A stretch of DNA of 64,000 nucleotides from Maritimibacter sp. (GTDB taxonomy: Bacteria; Pseudomonadota; Alphaproteobacteria; Rhodobacterales; Rhodobacteraceae), in contig CP051232.1 in NCBI GenBank assembly GCA_017792445.1, forward strand, positions 2,020,001-2,084,000, given 5' to 3'. The translations under genes and the position numbers were made by a program. Below are positions 47,707 through 57,331 of this stretch, in pieces. Under the pieces are notes generated by a model. It was not told the origin of the DNA, ran no database searches, and worked only from the letters and a program-made list of their open reading frames with translations. Positions within the stretch are counted from its first letter, which is position 1. Every line of letters begins with the position of its first letter.

Positions 47707-48467
47707 TACAGGACCCCCGCTTCGTCTTTCAGTTTCGCGATCAGCTCGTCCACCGAGCCGACCATCTCGCCCGCTTTACGCGCCGGCGGCTCTTCGGTCT
47801 TCACGATCTCGAGGCGCGGCGAGACGTCCACGCCGTAGTCGGCGGGGGTCTTCTCATCCAGCGGCTTCTTCTTCGCTTTCATGATGTTCGGCAGCGAGGC
47901 ATAGCGCGGCTCGTTCAGGCGCAGGTCGACCGTGACGATGGCGGGCATCTTCACCTTGATCGTCTGAAGGCCGCCGTCGACCTCGCGGGTCACGTTGGCG
48001 TGGTCGCCGTCGATGTTCACTTCGGACGCGAAGGTGGCCTGCGACCAGCCCAGCAGCGCCGACAGCATCTGGCCGGTGGCGTTCATGTCGTTGTCGATCG
48101 CCTGCTTGCCGCAGAGCACGAGGCCCGGCTGCTCTTCGTCGACGATGCCCTTCAGGATCTTCGCGACGGCCAGCGGCTCGATGTCCTGGTGCACGTCGTC
48201 GGCGGCGACCACGAGGATCGCCCGGTCGGCGCCCATCGCCAGCGCGGTGCGCAGCGTTTCCTGCGCCTGCTTCACGCCGATCGAGACGGCCACCACTTCT
48301 TCGGCGGCGCCCTTCTCTTTCAGGCGGATCGCCTCTTCGACGGCAATCTCGTCGAACGGGTTCATGGACATCTTGACGTTGGCGAGATCGACGCCCGTGC
48401 CATCCGCCTTCACGCGGACCTTCACGTTGTAGTCGATAACCCGCTTGACCGGTACGAGGACCTTCAT
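47706..48467 (-). CDS. etfB: electron transfer flavoprotein beta subunit
   Basis: A 253-residue partner of EtfA. Conserved marks include [53 protein letters not shown] and the C-terminal [11 protein letters not shown]. The start has gggag 8 bases ahead. It is the first gene of the operon; the promoter should lie in the 155 bases up to the adenosyltransferase gene, which also contain tagcgctaa at 48614. Confidence 0.96.
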   Translation of the reverse strand: MKVLVPVKRVIDYNVKVRVKADGTGVDLANVKMSMNPFDEIAVEEAIRLKEKGAAEEVVAVSIGVKQAQETLRTALAMGADRAILVVAADDVHQDIEPLAVAKILKGIVDEEQPGLVLCGKQAIDNDMNATGQMLSALLGWSQATFASEVNIDGDHANVTREVDGGLQTIKVKMPAIVTVDLRLNEPRYASLPNIMKAKKKPLDEKTPADYGVDVSPRLEIVKTEEPPARKAGEMVGSVDELIAKLKDEAGVL

Positions 48468-48622
48468 GCGTGTCTCCCTAGGTTGGTTGCGCCCCTTGCG
48501 TCGGCCGGGGGTGCGAATTCCCGGTGAGTGTTAGCCGGTAAGGCGCGCGGAAAACAGGGCAAAATCGACGCGTTTACGCCATTCAACGCCGCGTTTCCCG
48601 CCATTTGGGATGGTAGCGCTAA

Positions 48623-49195
48623 TCAGCGGTTTTCGCCGGGCTTCCACAGAACGTCCGCGCGGCCGTCGTCGTTGGCGATCCGGGCGGCGACGAAGAACCA
48701 GTCGGACAGGCGGTTGAGATATTTCACCGCCGCCGGGTTCACCTTCTCGCCGGTGGCAAGGTCGACCGTATGCCGTTCGGCGCGGCGCGCGACGGTGCGG
48801 CACAGGTGCAGATGCGCCGACAGCGCAGTGCCGCCGGGCAGGACGAAACTGCGCAGCGGCTCCAGCCGGGCGTTCATCGCGTCGATTTCCGCTTCCAGCC
48901 GGGTGACCTGTGCGTCGGTGACGCGCAGAGGCGTGTATTCGGCCTCGGCGTCCTTCTCCATGTCGGGGCGGCACAGGTCCGCGCCAAGGTCGAACAGGTC
49001 GTTCTGGATGCGGGCCAGTTGAGCGTCGGTGTCTTCGGGGGCGTACAGCCGCGCCATGCCGAGCGTCGCGTTCAGCTCGTCCACCGTGCCGTAGGCGGTG
49101 ACGCGCGGGCTGTGTTTCGCGACGCGTTCGCCGTTGCCAAGCGCGGTGTCGCCTGCGTCGCCGGTGCGGGTGTAGATCTTGGACAGTACGACCAT
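48623..49195 (-). CDS. cob(I)alamin adenosyltransferase, PduO type
   Basis: A 190-residue enzyme that transfers the adenosyl group of ATP to reduced cobalamin. The N-terminal ATP site KIYTRTGDAGDTALGNGERV, then YGTVDELNATLGMA, and RRAERHTVDL with LNRLSDWFFVAAR are PduO family marks. The ATG shares a base with the stop of the upstream small membrane protein gene (tgatg), so the two form an operon. Confidence 0.93.
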   Translation of the reverse strand: MVVLSKIYTRTGDAGDTALGNGERVAKHSPRVTAYGTVDELNATLGMARLYAPEDTDAQLARIQNDLFDLGADLCRPDMEKDAEAEYTPLRVTDAQVTRLEAEIDAMNARLEPLRSFVLPGGTALSAHLHLCRTVARRAERHTVDLATGEKVNPAAVKYLNRLSDWFFVAARIANDDGRADVLWKPGENR

Positions 49196-49404
49196 CAGTT
49201 GCCTCCCATGCGGCGGAAGGCCACGAAGATCAGAATGACCACCACTGCGATGGCCTGCGCCGCGACGCGATAGCGCATCAGCCGGTTGGCGTGTTTGCGG
49301 TGAAACTCGCCGCCTTTGCCGAAGCTGCCGATGCCGATCATCAGGATCACAAGCACCACCAGCACCGAGATGGCGACCAGGATGAAAAGCGGGTCCTGCC
49401 ACAT
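49195..49404 (-). CDS. small twin-transmembrane protein, HIG1-like
   Basis: A 69-residue protein with two membrane helices (LFILVAISVLVVLVILMIGI and VAAQAIAVVVILIFVAF) joined by a loop GKGGEFHRKHANRLMRYR. The loop plus second helix resembles the HIG1 domain found in cytochrome oxidase assembly factors. It is co-translated with the cobalamin adenosyltransferase gene; whether the two cooperate is unknown. Confidence 0.8.
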   Translation of the reverse strand: MWQDPLFILVAISVLVVLVILMIGIGSFGKGGEFHRKHANRLMRYRVAAQAIAVVVILIFVAFRRMGGN

Positions 49405-49485
49405 TTGGCGTCCTTTCGGTCAGGTCTGGCCCGCGATGTAGCCTGTCCGGGCCAAGAAACAAAACCGGCAAATTGGCGCGGGGGC

Positions 49486-50319
49486 TCAGGAGGCGCGGCG
49501 CACCACCCAGTCGCTGGCCCGGGTGGAAAGAATGCGGGTCAGGAACTTCGCGAAATGCGCAAGCTTGGTGATCTTGTAGCGCGGGTGCGGGCGGCGGCTT
49601 TCCAGCGCGTGAATCAGCTTGGCCGTCACGTGGCTTGCCGGCACCTCCAGCCCCGCCTGCGGGTTGTCGCCGCGCCACTTGCGCATCAGGTCTTTCTCGT
49701 AGCGGTCCCGGTGGACCGAGTTCCGCCAGTCGATCCACTTCTCAAACTGGATGCGGCCGTTGGCCCCGAATTTCGTAGTGATCAGCCCCGGCTCGATCAG
49801 CACCACGTGGATCGGCTCGCCATGCAGTTCCAGCCGCAGCGTGTCGGTCAGCCCCTCCAGCGCCCACTTGGTCGCGACATAGGCACCGCGCCACGGATAG
49901 CTGGTGTAGCCCATGACCGACGAACAGTTCACAATCCGTCCGCCGCCCTGCGCCCGCATCACCGGGATGAGACGGCGGGTCAGGTGGTGGTATCCGATCA
50001 GGTTGGTCTGCAGAATGGCGCGCAGGGCTTCGGTCGGCAGATCCTCGACAAGCCCCGGAATACCGTAAGCGCCGTTGTTGAACACCGCGTCCAGCGTGCC
50101 GCCCGTGGCGGCGAGAACCGCGTCCAGACCGGCGTCGATCGAGACCTCGTCGTCATAGTCGATGCGCGGGCTTTCCAGCCCCTCGGCGATCAGCCGGTCG
50201 CAGTCGTCCTGCTTGCGGCACGACGCGAACACGCGCCACCCCCGCGCCTTCAGCGTATGCGCGGCGTCATAGCCGATGCCGGACGAGCAGCCGGTGATAA
50301 GAACGGATTTCTGCGCCAT
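49486..50319 (-). CDS. short-chain dehydrogenase/reductase
   Basis: A 277-residue SDR with the cofactor motif TGCSSGIG at residues 9-16, the NNGAYG strand, Ser of NCSSVMGY and the catalytic YVATK. Arg in the ASCRKQ segment favours NADP over NAD. The substrate is unknown. The start at 50319 fits the family N-terminus. It follows the SH3-like gene on the same strand, 67 bases on. Confidence 0.87.
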   Translation of the reverse strand: MAQKSVLITGCSSGIGYDAAHTLKARGWRVFASCRKQDDCDRLIAEGLESPRIDYDDEVSIDAGLDAVLAATGGTLDAVFNNGAYGIPGLVEDLPTEALRAILQTNLIGYHHLTRRLIPVMRAQGGGRIVNCSSVMGYTSYPWRGAYVATKWALEGLTDTLRLELHGEPIHVVLIEPGLITTKFGANGRIQFEKWIDWRNSVHRDRYEKDLMRKWRGDNPQAGLEVPASHVTAKLIHALESRRPHPRYKITKLAHFAKFLTRILSTRASDWVVRRAS

Positions 50320-50385
50320 GATGCCTGCCTTTCGACCGAAGGAGTAGGACAGCACCGCCAGCCGATCAATCGCGGAACAGGCGTG

Positions 50386-51219
50386 TCAGCCGGGTTGGGT
50401 CGACAGTACGCGGGCCGGGACGAACCCCGTCTCGCCTGTGCTGATCTCGCGCACGCGCAGCCAGCCGTCGCCCATGTCGAACAGAACCTCGGTCTCGTCG
50501 CCGCGATAAAGTTGCAGGATGCGCTCGGCGGCCTCGTGCGGCGCGCTGCGCAGGATCGCGCCGTCTTCGGTGACGTACATCAGCTCTGTCCGCGCGCCGT
50601 CCAGCGCTTCGGCCAGCGCCAGCGCCACCAGTTCCGCGTCGGTGGTGGTGACGGGGGCGGGGGGCGTCTGCGTCGCGGATACAAGCGACGGAGGAAGTAC
50701 CTCGGGTCCGGCCAGCGCGGTGGCGACAGGCTCGACCGGTGCAAAGCCGGTCGGGCGCGGGGCCGGTCGCGGTACCGGCACGCGGGACACGTCGAGCGTC
50801 GGGGCCGTGGCACGGTCGGGCGCGGCGTCCTCGACGCTGGTATTCGGCGCGGTGGTATAGGTCGCTTCCATCACCGGCAGGCGTTCCGCGGGGATATCGC
50901 CCAGCGGCAGGGACTCGATCGCCATCGGGATCTCGTCGGGGCTGGCGGGGTGGACGGGTTCCGGCACCGCCTCGGCAACGGGCTCGGTGCTGTCCGGGTG
51001 CGGCGTGCGGATGCGCGGCCCCTCGGGTTCCGGTTGCGCCTTGATCTCGGCCAGCAGGGCCGAAAGCTCGGCCGCCGTATGCAGCCGGTCGGGCCGCACG
51101 TCCGCCGGTTCCGGCGCGTTCGCAGCGGTGGTGGCGTTGGTCTCGGGCGCGTCTTCTCCGAAGAATAGCATCGCGCCGACGATCACGACGCCAAGCGTCG
51201 TCGATAGAAGTCTTTTCAT
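50386..51219 (-). CDS. membrane-anchored protein with C-terminal SH3-like domain
   Basis: A 277-residue protein: a short N-terminal hydrophobic anchor (LLSTTLGVVIVGAMLFFG), then a long Pro/Ala/Glu-rich linker to about residue 185. The last 75 residues resemble a bacterial SH3 domain (ELMYVTEDGAILRSAP, VLFDMGDGWLRVREI, GETGFVPARVL). Such domains may bind peptidoglycan. No function can be assigned; it diverges from parC. Confidence 0.65.
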   Translation of the reverse strand: MKRLLSTTLGVVIVGAMLFFGEDAPETNATTAANAPEPADVRPDRLHTAAELSALLAEIKAQPEPEGPRIRTPHPDSTEPVAEAVPEPVHPASPDEIPMAIESLPLGDIPAERLPVMEATYTTAPNTSVEDAAPDRATAPTLDVSRVPVPRPAPRPTGFAPVEPVATALAGPEVLPPSLVSATQTPPAPVTTTDAELVALALAEALDGARTELMYVTEDGAILRSAPHEAAERILQLYRGDETEVLFDMGDGWLRVREISTGETGFVPARVLSTQPG

Positions 51220-51439
51220 ACTGCCCGTTCCCGCGATGTGACGCTTGTTTGTTTGGTCGCGTTCTTTTCGCCGTGCCTCACGGGTACCAAGCCGGACGCC
51301 GCGTGCCTAAGCAAAATGTGCCCGCGCGCGCGGCTGTGGGGCGGAATGATGCACGGATGCCATCATCGGCCGGTTCACGCAGCGGCCTTGAGGCGATCCC
51401 GCCTTGTTCCCCTGAGGCGCGAGGCGTATCACATCATCT

Positions 51440-53737
51440 ATGAGCGATCAGTCCGACGACCCCAATATCCCGGCCCTTGCCGAGCCCCTGCGCCGCGCGA
51501 TCGGCGAGCGGTACCTGACCTATGCGCTGTCGACCATCATGCACCGGGCGCTGCCCGACGCGCGTGACGGTCTGAAGCCGGTCCACCGCCGCATCATGTA
51601 CGCGATGCGCGAGTTGCGCTTGTCTCCGGACGGGCGCTTCCGCAAGTCGTCGAAGATCTCGGGCGACGTGATGGGCAACTATCACCCGCACGGCGACGCG
51701 GCGATCTATGACGCGATGGCCCGTCTGGCGCAGGACTTCAACGTTCGCTATCCGCTGGTGGACGGGCAGGGCAACTTCGGCAACATCGACGGCGATAACC
51801 CGGCGGCCTCGCGTTATACCGAGGCACGGCTGACGGCCGCCGCCGAAGCGCTGATGGAAGGGCTGAACGAGGACGCCGTCGATTTCCGCGACAATTATGA
51901 CGGCACGCTTCAAGAGCCCGAGGTTCTGCCGGCGTCCTTCCCGAACCTGCTGGCGAACGGCGCAAGCGGCATCGCGGTGGGCATGGCGACAAACATCCCG
52001 CCGCACAACATCGACGAGCTGTGCAACGCCTGTCTGCACTTGATCAAGACGCCGGACGCGCGGGACGACACGCTGCTGAACTACGTGAAGGGCCCCGATT
52101 TCCCGACCGGCGGCGTGATCGTCGAGCCGGTGGAAAGCATGATTCAGACCTACCGCACCGGGCGCGGCGCGTTCCGCTTGCGGGCGAAGCATCACGTCGA
52201 GGATCTGGGCCGCGGCCAGTGGCAGATCGTCGTCACCGAGATTCCGTACCAGGTGCAGAAGTCCAAGCTGATCGAACGGATCGCCGAGGTCATCCAGACC
52301 AAGAAGATCCCGATCCTTGGCGACGTCCGTGACGAAAGCGCCGAGGACGTGCGCGTCGTGCTGGAACCGAAATCAAAGAACGTCGACCCGGACGTGCTGA
52401 TGAACATGCTGTACCGCAACTGCGATCTCGAGGTCCGGTTCAGCCTGAACATGAACGTCCTGATCGATGGCCGCACGCCGAAGGTCTGCTCGCTGAAGGA
52501 GGTGCTGCGCGCCTTCCTCGACCACCGTCGCGAGGTTCTGCTGCGCCGCTCGCGGCACCGGCTGGCGAAGATCGATCACCGGTTGGAAGTGCTGGAAGGC
52601 TTCATCACCGCTTTCCTGAACCTCGACCGCGTCATCGACATCATCCGCTACGACGACGACCCCAAGGCCGCGCTGATGCGCGAGGACTGGTCGCGTGATT
52701 TCGTCAAGGCGATGTCCGAGGCGGACTATGTCTCGCCGCCGCCGGGCGAGGGCGAGTTGTCCGAGGTCCAGACCGACGCCATCCTGAACATGCGCCTGCG
52801 GTCGTTGCGGCGTCTGGAAGAGATGGAACTGCGGCGCGAGCGCGACGCGCTGATGGAAGAGCGCGCCGGGCTAGAGGACCTGCTGGAAAGCGATGACGTC
52901 CAGTGGTCGCGCATTTCCGACCAGATCCGCGAGACCAAAGCCCAGTTCGGCGCCAAGGCCGAGGGCGGCGCGCGGCGGACCCAGTTCGCCGAGGCCACCG
53001 AGGTCGAAGAGGTCCCGCTGGAAGCGATGATCGAGCGCGAGCCGGTCACCGTGGTCTGCTCGAAGATGGGCTGGATCCGGGCGATGAAGGGCCACATCGC
53101 GCTGGATCAGGAGCTAAAATACAAGGACGGCGACGAGGGACGGCATATATTCCATGCCGAGACCACCGACCGCCTGCTGGTGTTTGGCTCGAACGGGCGT
53201 TTCTATACGCTGTCCGTCTCGAACCTGCCCGGCGGTCGCGGCATGGGTGAACCCGTGCGCCTGATGGTCGACCTGCCGAACGAGGCAGAGATCGTCGAGC
53301 TGTTCATCCTGAACCCCGAAAGCAAGCTGCTGGTCGCGTCGAGCGCCGGCGACGGGTTCATCGTGCCGCAGTCCGAAGTCGTGGCGCAGACCCGTTCGGG
53401 CAAGCAGGTGCTGAACGTCCGGGGCGACGTGAAGGCCAAGATCTGCCGCAAGGTGACGGGCGACCACGTGGCCTGCGTGGGCGAGAACCGCAAGGTGCTG
53501 GTTTTCCCGCTGGACGAACTGCCCGAAATGGGTCGCGGCAAGGGTGTTCGCCTGCAGAAGTACAAGGACGGCGGACTGTCCGACCTGACGACCTTCACGC
53601 TGGCCGAGGGCCTTAGCTGGCTCGACCCGGCGGGACGGACCCGGACGGAAAGCGACCTGACCGAGTGGCTGGGCAAGCGGGCCGGATCGGGCCGCATGGC
53701 GCCGCGCGGCTTCCCGAGGGACAATACCTTCACCTGA
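51440..53737 (+). CDS. parC: DNA topoisomerase IV subunit A
   Basis: A 765-residue type IIA topoisomerase subunit that cuts and rejoins DNA to unlink sister chromosomes. The active Tyr is in [11 protein letters not shown] after DNFGNIDGD-like [12 protein letters not shown]; the quinolone-determining region [19 protein letters not shown] is intact. Absence of a GyrA box in the C-terminal beta-pinwheel supports ParC over GyrA. The ribosome binding site is weak. A hairpin follows the stop. Confidence 0.93.
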   Translation: MSDQSDDPNIPALAEPLRRAIGERYLTYALSTIMHRALPDARDGLKPVHRRIMYAMRELRLSPDGRFRKSSKISGDVMGNYHPHGDAAIYDAMARLAQDFNVRYPLVDGQGNFGNIDGDNPAASRYTEARLTAAAEALMEGLNEDAVDFRDNYDGTLQEPEVLPASFPNLLANGASGIAVGMATNIPPHNIDELCNACLHLIKTPDARDDTLLNYVKGPDFPTGGVIVEPVESMIQTYRTGRGAFRLRAKHHVEDLGRGQWQIVVTEIPYQVQKSKLIERIAEVIQTKKIPILGDVRDESAEDVRVVLEPKSKNVDPDVLMNMLYRNCDLEVRFSLNMNVLIDGRTPKVCSLKEVLRAFLDHRREVLLRRSRHRLAKIDHRLEVLEGFITAFLNLDRVIDIIRYDDDPKAALMREDWSRDFVKAMSEADYVSPPPGEGELSEVQTDAILNMRLRSLRRLEEMELRRERDALMEERAGLEDLLESDDVQWSRISDQIRETKAQFGAKAEGGARRTQFAEATEVEEVPLEAMIEREPVTVVCSKMGWIRAMKGHIALDQELKYKDGDEGRHIFHAETTDRLLVFGSNGRFYTLSVSNLPGGRGMGEPVRLMVDLPNEAEIVELFILNPESKLLVASSAGDGFIVPQSEVVAQTRSGKQVLNVRGDVKAKICRKVTGDHVACVGENRKVLVFPLDELPEMGRGKGVRLQKYKDGGLSDLTTFTLAEGLSWLDPAGRTRTESDLTEWLGKRAGSGRMAPRGFPRDNTFT

Positions 53738-53757
53738 GCGCCGCGCTTTTGCCGTCT

Positions 53758-53780
53758 TCGGCCCGGACACTCCGGGCCGA
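53758..53780 (+). terminator. hairpin after parC, probable transcription end
   Basis: A perfect 10-bp inverted repeat tcggcccgga / tccgggccga with a 3-base loop, 21 bases after the parC stop. There is no T run, so termination is likely but not proven. Confidence 0.5.
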
Positions 53781-53838
53781 TGAATGGCCCGCGCCGTGCG
53801 GGGTATGACGACGGACGTCAGAAAGGCCCGGATTCGAC

Positions 53839-54291
53839 GTGAAACTGCGTACACTGGTCTTCCGCTACGCGTTGTTCGCGGTGATTGCGACGCTCGCCAA
53901 TCTTGGCGCGCAGCGTGTCGTGTTGTCGTTCCGTGAAGACGGCGCGGCTTTGCTGGTGGCCATCGCCGTCGGCACCGGTGTCGGGCTGGTGGTCAAGTAC
54001 CTGTTGGACAAGCGCTGGATCTTCCTCGACGCCTCGACCGGCGCGCGGGCGCACGGCAAGCGGTTCAGCCGCTACACGCTGACCGGCGTGTTCACGACGG
54101 CGATTTTCTGGGGCATGGAAACCGTGTTCTGGATGATCTGGCAGACCGACCTGATGCGCGAGCTGGGTGCGGTGATCGGGCTTGCGATCGGCTATGTCGT
54201 CAAGTTCCAGCTCGACAAGCGGTTCGTCTTCGAATCTGTCGCGGCGCCGCCGGCCCAGCACGGCACCGTGGCGGCGGAGCAGGCACGATGA
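53839..54291 (+). CDS. GtrA family membrane protein
   Basis: A 150-residue protein with four hydrophobic segments in the GtrA pattern, including FRYALFAVIATLANLGAQ, GLVVKYLLDKRWIF and the repeated YVVKFQLDKRFVF. GtrA proteins are thought to help move polyprenyl-linked sugars across the inner membrane. The GTG start follows ggattcgac, a poor site. No glycosyltransferase is adjacent; the GT2/GT39 operon at 13-15.5 kb could be a partner. Confidence 0.85.
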   Translation: MKLRTLVFRYALFAVIATLANLGAQRVVLSFREDGAALLVAIAVGTGVGLVVKYLLDKRWIFLDASTGARAHGKRFSRYTLTGVFTTAIFWGMETVFWMIWQTDLMRELGAVIGLAIGYVVKFQLDKRFVFESVAAPPAQHGTVAAEQAR

Positions 54292-54477
54292 GCGCGTGGC
54301 CAAATCGCAACGCCTGCTGCCAATCCTTCGGGCGAAGCCATGCTGGTCGATCACAATTAAACTGGGTCCGCTTTACCCGACTTCCCCGTAAGCGGAAAAT
54401 TTCCTACCACCTGCCACACCCCCCGGAACGGCGGCCCCATGGGAAGGGTGAGTCGCGGGAACGAGGAGCATAGAGAC

Positions 54478-56208
54478 TTGAAGAAACGCATTTTTGACCG
54501 CGCCCTTTTCCGGCTTGTGGGCACCGCGATGGCGACGGTGCTTGCGGGATCGGCTGCGCATGCACTGGACATCGAGGATCGTCTGGCGCAGCTGCGCGCC
54601 GCCTACGATGCCGAGACGGCGAAGAATATCATCGAGATTCAGCCCTACCGGTTCGAGCAGACCGTGACCCTGCCGGACGACGGCACCGCGGTGACGCTTG
54701 TCTCGCTGAACCCGAACATCAACAGCTGGTTCCTGCTGGGCATCGGCGACACCCGCCGCACGTGGTTCCACCTGGAGAACCCGGCCCCGAACGACCGCGC
54801 CGTGTTGCTGGAAGACGGTCCCGAAGGTCCGGCGCTGCTGATCACCGAGGGTGTGAAAACCTTCCGCTGCACCCCTTGGGCGGGCAACCCGTCGATGCTG
54901 GGCGATGCAAGCCGCGCCAACCTGCCGTACTCGCCGGTTTGCGGCGACCGTCTGTACCTGCGCGTGAAGACCAGCGGCTCTTATTCCAGCCTCGAGGCGA
55001 CCTCGCAGTTCCTGCGCGATCACGTCTGGGGCGGCGATGCGCTGGTGACGTGGGTCAAGGCGACCTTCAACAAGGACAAGTACGCGCTGCTGGACGAAGG
55101 TCTTGGCACCGGCAAAAGCGAGACTCCGGTCGCCGGTCCGATCCCCGCCAACGTGCGCTACCCCGAGGACGCGCGCCCGTTGATGGCGGCCTATCACACC
55201 ATCAAGCTTGAGGGCGCCGAGTCCGGCATGGCCGCGGGTTCGTGGTACCCGGTTCAGGGGCAGGCCGGCGTCTATGTGTCGGCGCTGTCTCCTGGCTATA
55301 TCGCGCCCGAGGTGTTCGACGTGCCCGGCGCGAACTGGCTGGACGGGGTCGAGAGCCGGGCGATCAACTATTTCGTCGCCTTCGAACTGGACCGCTTCGA
55401 CCTTGGCTTTGCGCGTGGCACCGACCACCCGCGTCTGGACTGGTCGCCGCGCCCGCCGCACTACATGCGTCCCTACGGGATGCCGGGACCGGACGGTTTC
55501 GCCACGGAGGCGCCGCTTGTGTCGCTGGGCATGGTGCCGCCCTACCTGACCGACAAGGTCACCGCGGCCTTCACAGCCGGGTTCAAGCGCCAGCACGGCG
55601 CGTTCCGCAGCGGCGCGCTGCGCGACCAGAACTATGGCTCGCACTACGGCTTCCTTGAACACGGCGTGATCTACTCGAAGATCTGGCCGGGCCTGTCGAC
55701 GGTCTACGTCACGCAGGACGGCGAGATCGGCATGAAAACCTGGACCGAAGAGGACAACGAGAACCTCGCCAGCATGCGCTTCGTCCGCCAGAACGGTGTT
55801 CCGCTGGTCGAGGATGGCCGGCCCGGTGCGCTGGTGACCCAGTGGGGGCCGGGCAACTGGTCGGGCTCTGCCAACGCGGACCTGCGGACCCTGCGCGGCG
55901 GCGCCTGCCTGATGAAGTCCGAGAACACCAATTACCTTGTGTACGGCTACTTCTCGACCGCGACCCCGTCCGGCATGGCTCGCAGCTTCCAGGCTTATGG
56001 CTGCGACTACGCCATGCTGCTGGACATGAACGCGCTGGAGCACACGTATCTCGGGCTGTACTCGTTCAACGACGCTGGTCAGATCCAAGTCGACCACATC
56101 ATGCGCGGTATGGGCAACCTCGACAAAAGCGGGTCCAACGGAGTGATCCCGCGGTTCATCGGGTATCCTGACAACCGCGATGTCTTCTATCTCGTTCGCA
56201 AGGAGTAA
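54478..56208 (+). CDS. exported protein resembling phosphodiester glycosidases
   Basis: A 576-residue protein of unknown role. The TTG start at 54478 with aggag ahead gives a signal peptide (hydrophobic LFRLVGTAMATVLAGSAAHA); an upstream ATG at 54439 is possible. The C-terminal part (GVIYSKIWPGLSTVYVTQDG, ARSFQAYGCDYAMLLDMNALEHTY) has the layout of NAGPA-type phosphodiester glycosidases, but with an LDMN in place of the usual LDGG. It is followed after 4 bases by the SUMF1-like gene, so the two act together, probably in the periplasm. Confidence 0.6.
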   Translation: MKKRIFDRALFRLVGTAMATVLAGSAAHALDIEDRLAQLRAAYDAETAKNIIEIQPYRFEQTVTLPDDGTAVTLVSLNPNINSWFLLGIGDTRRTWFHLENPAPNDRAVLLEDGPEGPALLITEGVKTFRCTPWAGNPSMLGDASRANLPYSPVCGDRLYLRVKTSGSYSSLEATSQFLRDHVWGGDALVTWVKATFNKDKYALLDEGLGTGKSETPVAGPIPANVRYPEDARPLMAAYHTIKLEGAESGMAAGSWYPVQGQAGVYVSALSPGYIAPEVFDVPGANWLDGVESRAINYFVAFELDRFDLGFARGTDHPRLDWSPRPPHYMRPYGMPGPDGFATEAPLVSLGMVPPYLTDKVTAAFTAGFKRQHGAFRSGALRDQNYGSHYGFLEHGVIYSKIWPGLSTVYVTQDGEIGMKTWTEEDNENLASMRFVRQNGVPLVEDGRPGALVTQWGPGNWSGSANADLRTLRGGACLMKSENTNYLVYGYFSTATPSGMARSFQAYGCDYAMLLDMNALEHTYLGLYSFNDAGQIQVDHIMRGMGNLDKSGSNGVIPRFIGYPDNRDVFYLVRKE

Positions 56209-56212
56209 CGGC

Positions 56213-57184
56213 ATGATCCGGGCATTCGCGCTTTCGGTCGGGCTCGTGGCGCTGGCCGCGGGCGTGGAGGCACAGTCGCTGCAGCAGAACAACGAGGTTC
56301 TGTTTCGGCAGATCCAGCAGGTCCACCGCATCTCGGCGGGCCAGCTGAACCGGATCCGCGAGATCTTCGCGCGGTCGGGCTGGATGGGGCAGGGCAACCC
56401 CGGCCCGACGCGGCACCCGATGTCGCCGGAACAATGTGCAGCACGGGTCGGCGGGACTGCCGTCTACAACAACCCCCGGTTCGAGGCGATCTGCGGCGCC
56501 AAGTACATGGCGCCGCTGTATGACCCGCGCACGCAGACGCCGGAACAGGCGACCGCCTGCATCGACCAGTTCGAGTTCCCGAACATGCCCTGTACCTACC
56601 CTGTGACATGGGTGCGCGCGAACGAGGCGGCCGAGATCTGCTCTGCCATGGGCAAGCGTCTGTGCGACGCCCACGAATGGGAAGGCGCCTGCGCCGGTGC
56701 GCTGACGCCGCCGGATTACCCGTTCGGCGCGGGATCGGTGGCCGCGATGCGGTCGATCCACAACAACCGCTACGCCGGGTCGAAAAGCTGGGCCTACGGC
56801 CCGAACTTCCGCACCGGCGTATGCGGCCAGGATTCGAACAAAAGCGCGGGCTGCAACGGCGGCGACTTCAATGCCTGCGGCACGAACACGTACCCTGCGG
56901 GGGCGTTCCCGGGCTGCACCAGCGGGCTGAAGGTATATGACCTGCACGGCAACGCGGCCGAGCATATGAACCTGCCGATGAACCCCAGCCAGATGTCGTC
57001 GAACGGCAGCCGCACGCTGGGTGTGACCGAGATGAAGGGCAGCTGGTTCATCTGGGACAAGTACCGCGCCCACGAGGACTGGTGCCGCTGGCGCGCGCCC
57101 TACTGGCACGGCACGAACGTGATGAACACGTCCAGCCATCGGAACTATCACCTTGGCTTCCGCTGCTGTTCCACGGTGAACTGA
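56213..57184 (+). CDS. exported SUMF1-like (formylglycine-generating-enzyme fold) protein
   Basis: A 323-residue protein with signal peptide MIRAFALSVGLVALAAGVEA. The C-terminal 200 residues follow the SUMF1/FGE fold: CIDQFEFPNMPCTYPVTWVRANEA, CSAMGKRLCDAHEWEGAC, YDLHGNAAEHM, and YHLGFRCC. The copper-binding Cys pair of true formylglycine-generating enzymes is incomplete; only a Cys in EDWCRWR is at a comparable place. It is likely a binding or structural relative. The start has aaggag 7 bases ahead. It is co-transcribed with the glycosidase-like gene. Confidence 0.7.
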   Translation: MIRAFALSVGLVALAAGVEAQSLQQNNEVLFRQIQQVHRISAGQLNRIREIFARSGWMGQGNPGPTRHPMSPEQCAARVGGTAVYNNPRFEAICGAKYMAPLYDPRTQTPEQATACIDQFEFPNMPCTYPVTWVRANEAAEICSAMGKRLCDAHEWEGACAGALTPPDYPFGAGSVAAMRSIHNNRYAGSKSWAYGPNFRTGVCGQDSNKSAGCNGGDFNACGTNTYPAGAFPGCTSGLKVYDLHGNAAEHMNLPMNPSQMSSNGSRTLGVTEMKGSWFIWDKYRAHEDWCRWRAPYWHGTNVMNTSSHRNYHLGFRCCSTVN

Positions 57185-57265
57185 GGTGAACTGATCGTCC
57201 ATGGCGGCCGGGGCTTTGCCCTCTGGCCGTCAGCGGCGCTCGGGCAATACCCGGACCCTGAAAGT

Positions 57266-57304
57266 GGAACCGCCCGCGGCCGTTTTCGGCGCGCGGGCGG
57301 TTCC
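57266..57304. terminator. bidirectional terminator after the SUMF1-like gene
   Basis: A 13-bp perfect stem (ggaaccgcccgcg / cgcgggcggttcc) between the SUMF1-like gene and the convergent exported-protein gene, followed on the plus strand by a T-rich stretch after a few bases (gtgttttt). Confidence 0.75.
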
Positions 57305-57331
57305 GTCCCTCGTGTTTTTCTTATTCCGTGA

